Shown: positions 4,597-5,330 of the stretch, piece by piece
Numbering within the stretch: the first letter of the stretch is position 1
How the letters are laid out: each line of letters begins with the position of its first letter
Source of the DNA: Candidatus Aenigmatarchaeota archaeon
Lineage (GTDB): Archaea > Aenigmatarchaeota > Aenigmatarchaeia > GW2011-AR5
DNA length: 5,330 nt
Assembly: GCA_016198645.1 (NCBI GenBank)
Contig: JACQIE010000013.1
Coordinates: 1 to 5,330, forward strand
Direction: 5' to 3'
Notes under the pieces: generated by a model
Told to the model about the DNA's origin: nothing
What the model saw: only the letters and a program-made list of their open reading frames with translations
Databases searched by the model: none
Translations under genes and position numbers: made by a program

Positions 4597-5330
4597 ATGG
4601 CGCGATTTCACGCCGACTACACATCTTTCATAGTTCCCGCTGCCGTGCTGCTGGGTACTGTTATTTATCTTCTACTCGGTGCCCACTCACTGGCAGTGCC
4701 TGTTGTACTGGCGTCCGTGGCTCTCGGCACTTTCAAGATGCTGAAAGAAACGCTGAACGCGCTTCTCAAAAGGCAGTTCGCGCTTGATTATATCGCCATA
4801 GTAGCGATAGCCGTAGCTGTCGTGACGGGCGAATATCTCGTGGCGGCGATTCTCGCGTTGATGGTGTCAAGCGGCGGCGCGCTTGACGATTACGGCGCGA
4901 AGCAGGCAAAAAAATCGCTTACGCAGCTCGTTGACCGCATACCGGCAGACGTCACGCTAAGGAACGGAAAGAAAAAGCTCGGCGACGTGAAAGTGGGCGA
5001 AGAAATACTGATACGCAAAGGCGAGGTAGTCGCACTGGACGGCACGCTTTTGAGCGAGAGCGGCGAAACGGACGAGTCCTCGCTGACGGGCGAACCGTAT
5101 TTTATATCAAAAATAAAGGGCGACCTCATACGCAGCGGCACCGTCAATATAGGGCAGCCCATAGCCGTGCGCGTCACGAAAACGGAAGAGGATTCAACGT
5201 ACCGGAAGATAGTGAACATGGTAAAGGAGGCAGAGAATGAAAAATCGCCGATGGTCCGGATGGCGGAAAAATACAGCGTGTTTTTCACAATCGCTGCTTT
5301 CGCCGTATCCGCATTTGCCTACATTTATTC
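4597..5330 (+). CDS. P-type (P1B-like) heavy-metal-transporting ATPase, N-terminal part (cut by right edge)
   Basis: Membrane pump that uses ATP to move cations, probably a transition metal, across the cytoplasmic membrane. 244 codons are visible. Hydrophobic segments lie at about 11-28, 32-46, 64-76 and 80-92, followed by the cytoplasmic actuator domain with its signature TGEP at 164-167 within DESSLTGEPYF, then IRSGTVNIGQ and another membrane segment from about 228. The DYIAIVAIAVAV...GEYLVAAILALM pattern and the helix order before the actuator suit the P1B group. The ion-binding helix, DKTGT phosphorylation site and ATP-binding domain lie outside the window, so the metal cannot be named. 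No N-terminal metal-binding (HMA, CxxC) domain is present. The start at 4597 fits the promoter spacing; ATGs at 4516 and 4528 are in frame but would place the start in or beside the divergent L21e start. The gene diverges from L21e. Confidence 0.88.
   Translation, partial: MARFHADYTSFIVPAAVLLGTVIYLLLGAHSLAVPVVLASVALGTFKMLKETLNALLKRQFALDYIAIVAIAVAVVTGEYLVAAILALMVSSGGALDDYGAKQAKKSLTQLVDRIPADVTLRNGKKKLGDVKVGEEILIRKGEVVALDGTLLSESGETDESSLTGEPYFISKIKGDLIRSGTVNIGQPIAVRVTKTEEDSTYRKIVNMVKEAENEKSPMVRMAEKYSVFFTIAAFAVSAFAYIY

Noticed and set aside
4518..4598. 27-codon N-terminal extension of L21e
   Set aside because: Family members begin near MVRKSYGK-like sequence, and the extension covers the TATA-like element and the divergent ATPase start.
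4890..5288. Minus-strand frame of 132 codons
   Set aside because: It is antisense to the actuator domain of the P-type ATPase, whose TGEP motif and membrane segments are clear.

Overview
This window looks archaeal. The clearest evidence is a minus-strand cluster coding for ribosomal protein L21e, RNA polymerase subunit Rpo4/RpoF and a DUF655 protein, a neighbourhood found only in archaea. Archaeal promoter elements agree: several genes have a TATA-like box about 25-28 bases before the start codon and almost no leader. The lineage cannot be fixed from 5.3 kb. Small leaderless genes beside a large Cys-rich, Ig-like secreted protein would fit a DPANN archaeon, but that is inference.

Layout. (1) Bases 1-2272, minus strand: one uninterrupted reading frame, open at the left edge, with at least 757 codons. 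It codes for a large exported protein: signal peptide, Cys-rich region, Thr/Pro linker, two Ig-like domains, then six tandem beta/gamma-crystallin-like Greek-key motifs. (2) 2277-2687, minus: a 136-residue membrane-anchored protein four bases upstream, probably the first gene of the same transcript. (3) 2747-2951: a 185-bp element with perfect 17-bp terminal inverted repeats and a perfect 10-bp flanking duplication, apparently a MITE-like insertion between two divergent promoters. (4) 2985-3110, plus: a 41-residue antitoxin-like protein. (5) 3097-3246, minus: a 49-residue ORF that overlaps it tail to tail. (6) 3290-4517, minus: DUF655, rpoF and L21e genes, transcribed from right to left. (7) 4597-5330, plus: the N-terminal part of a P-type (P1B-like) metal-transporting ATPase, cut by the right edge.

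Two large coding regions (1-2272 minus and 4597-5330 plus) run off the window and were reconstructed by direct translation. The information-processing cluster and the ATPase diverge from a compact intergenic region of about 80 bp. The exported protein pair and the antitoxin-like gene diverge from the region that now holds the inserted element. No toxin gene, rRNA, tRNA or CRISPR array was recognised.
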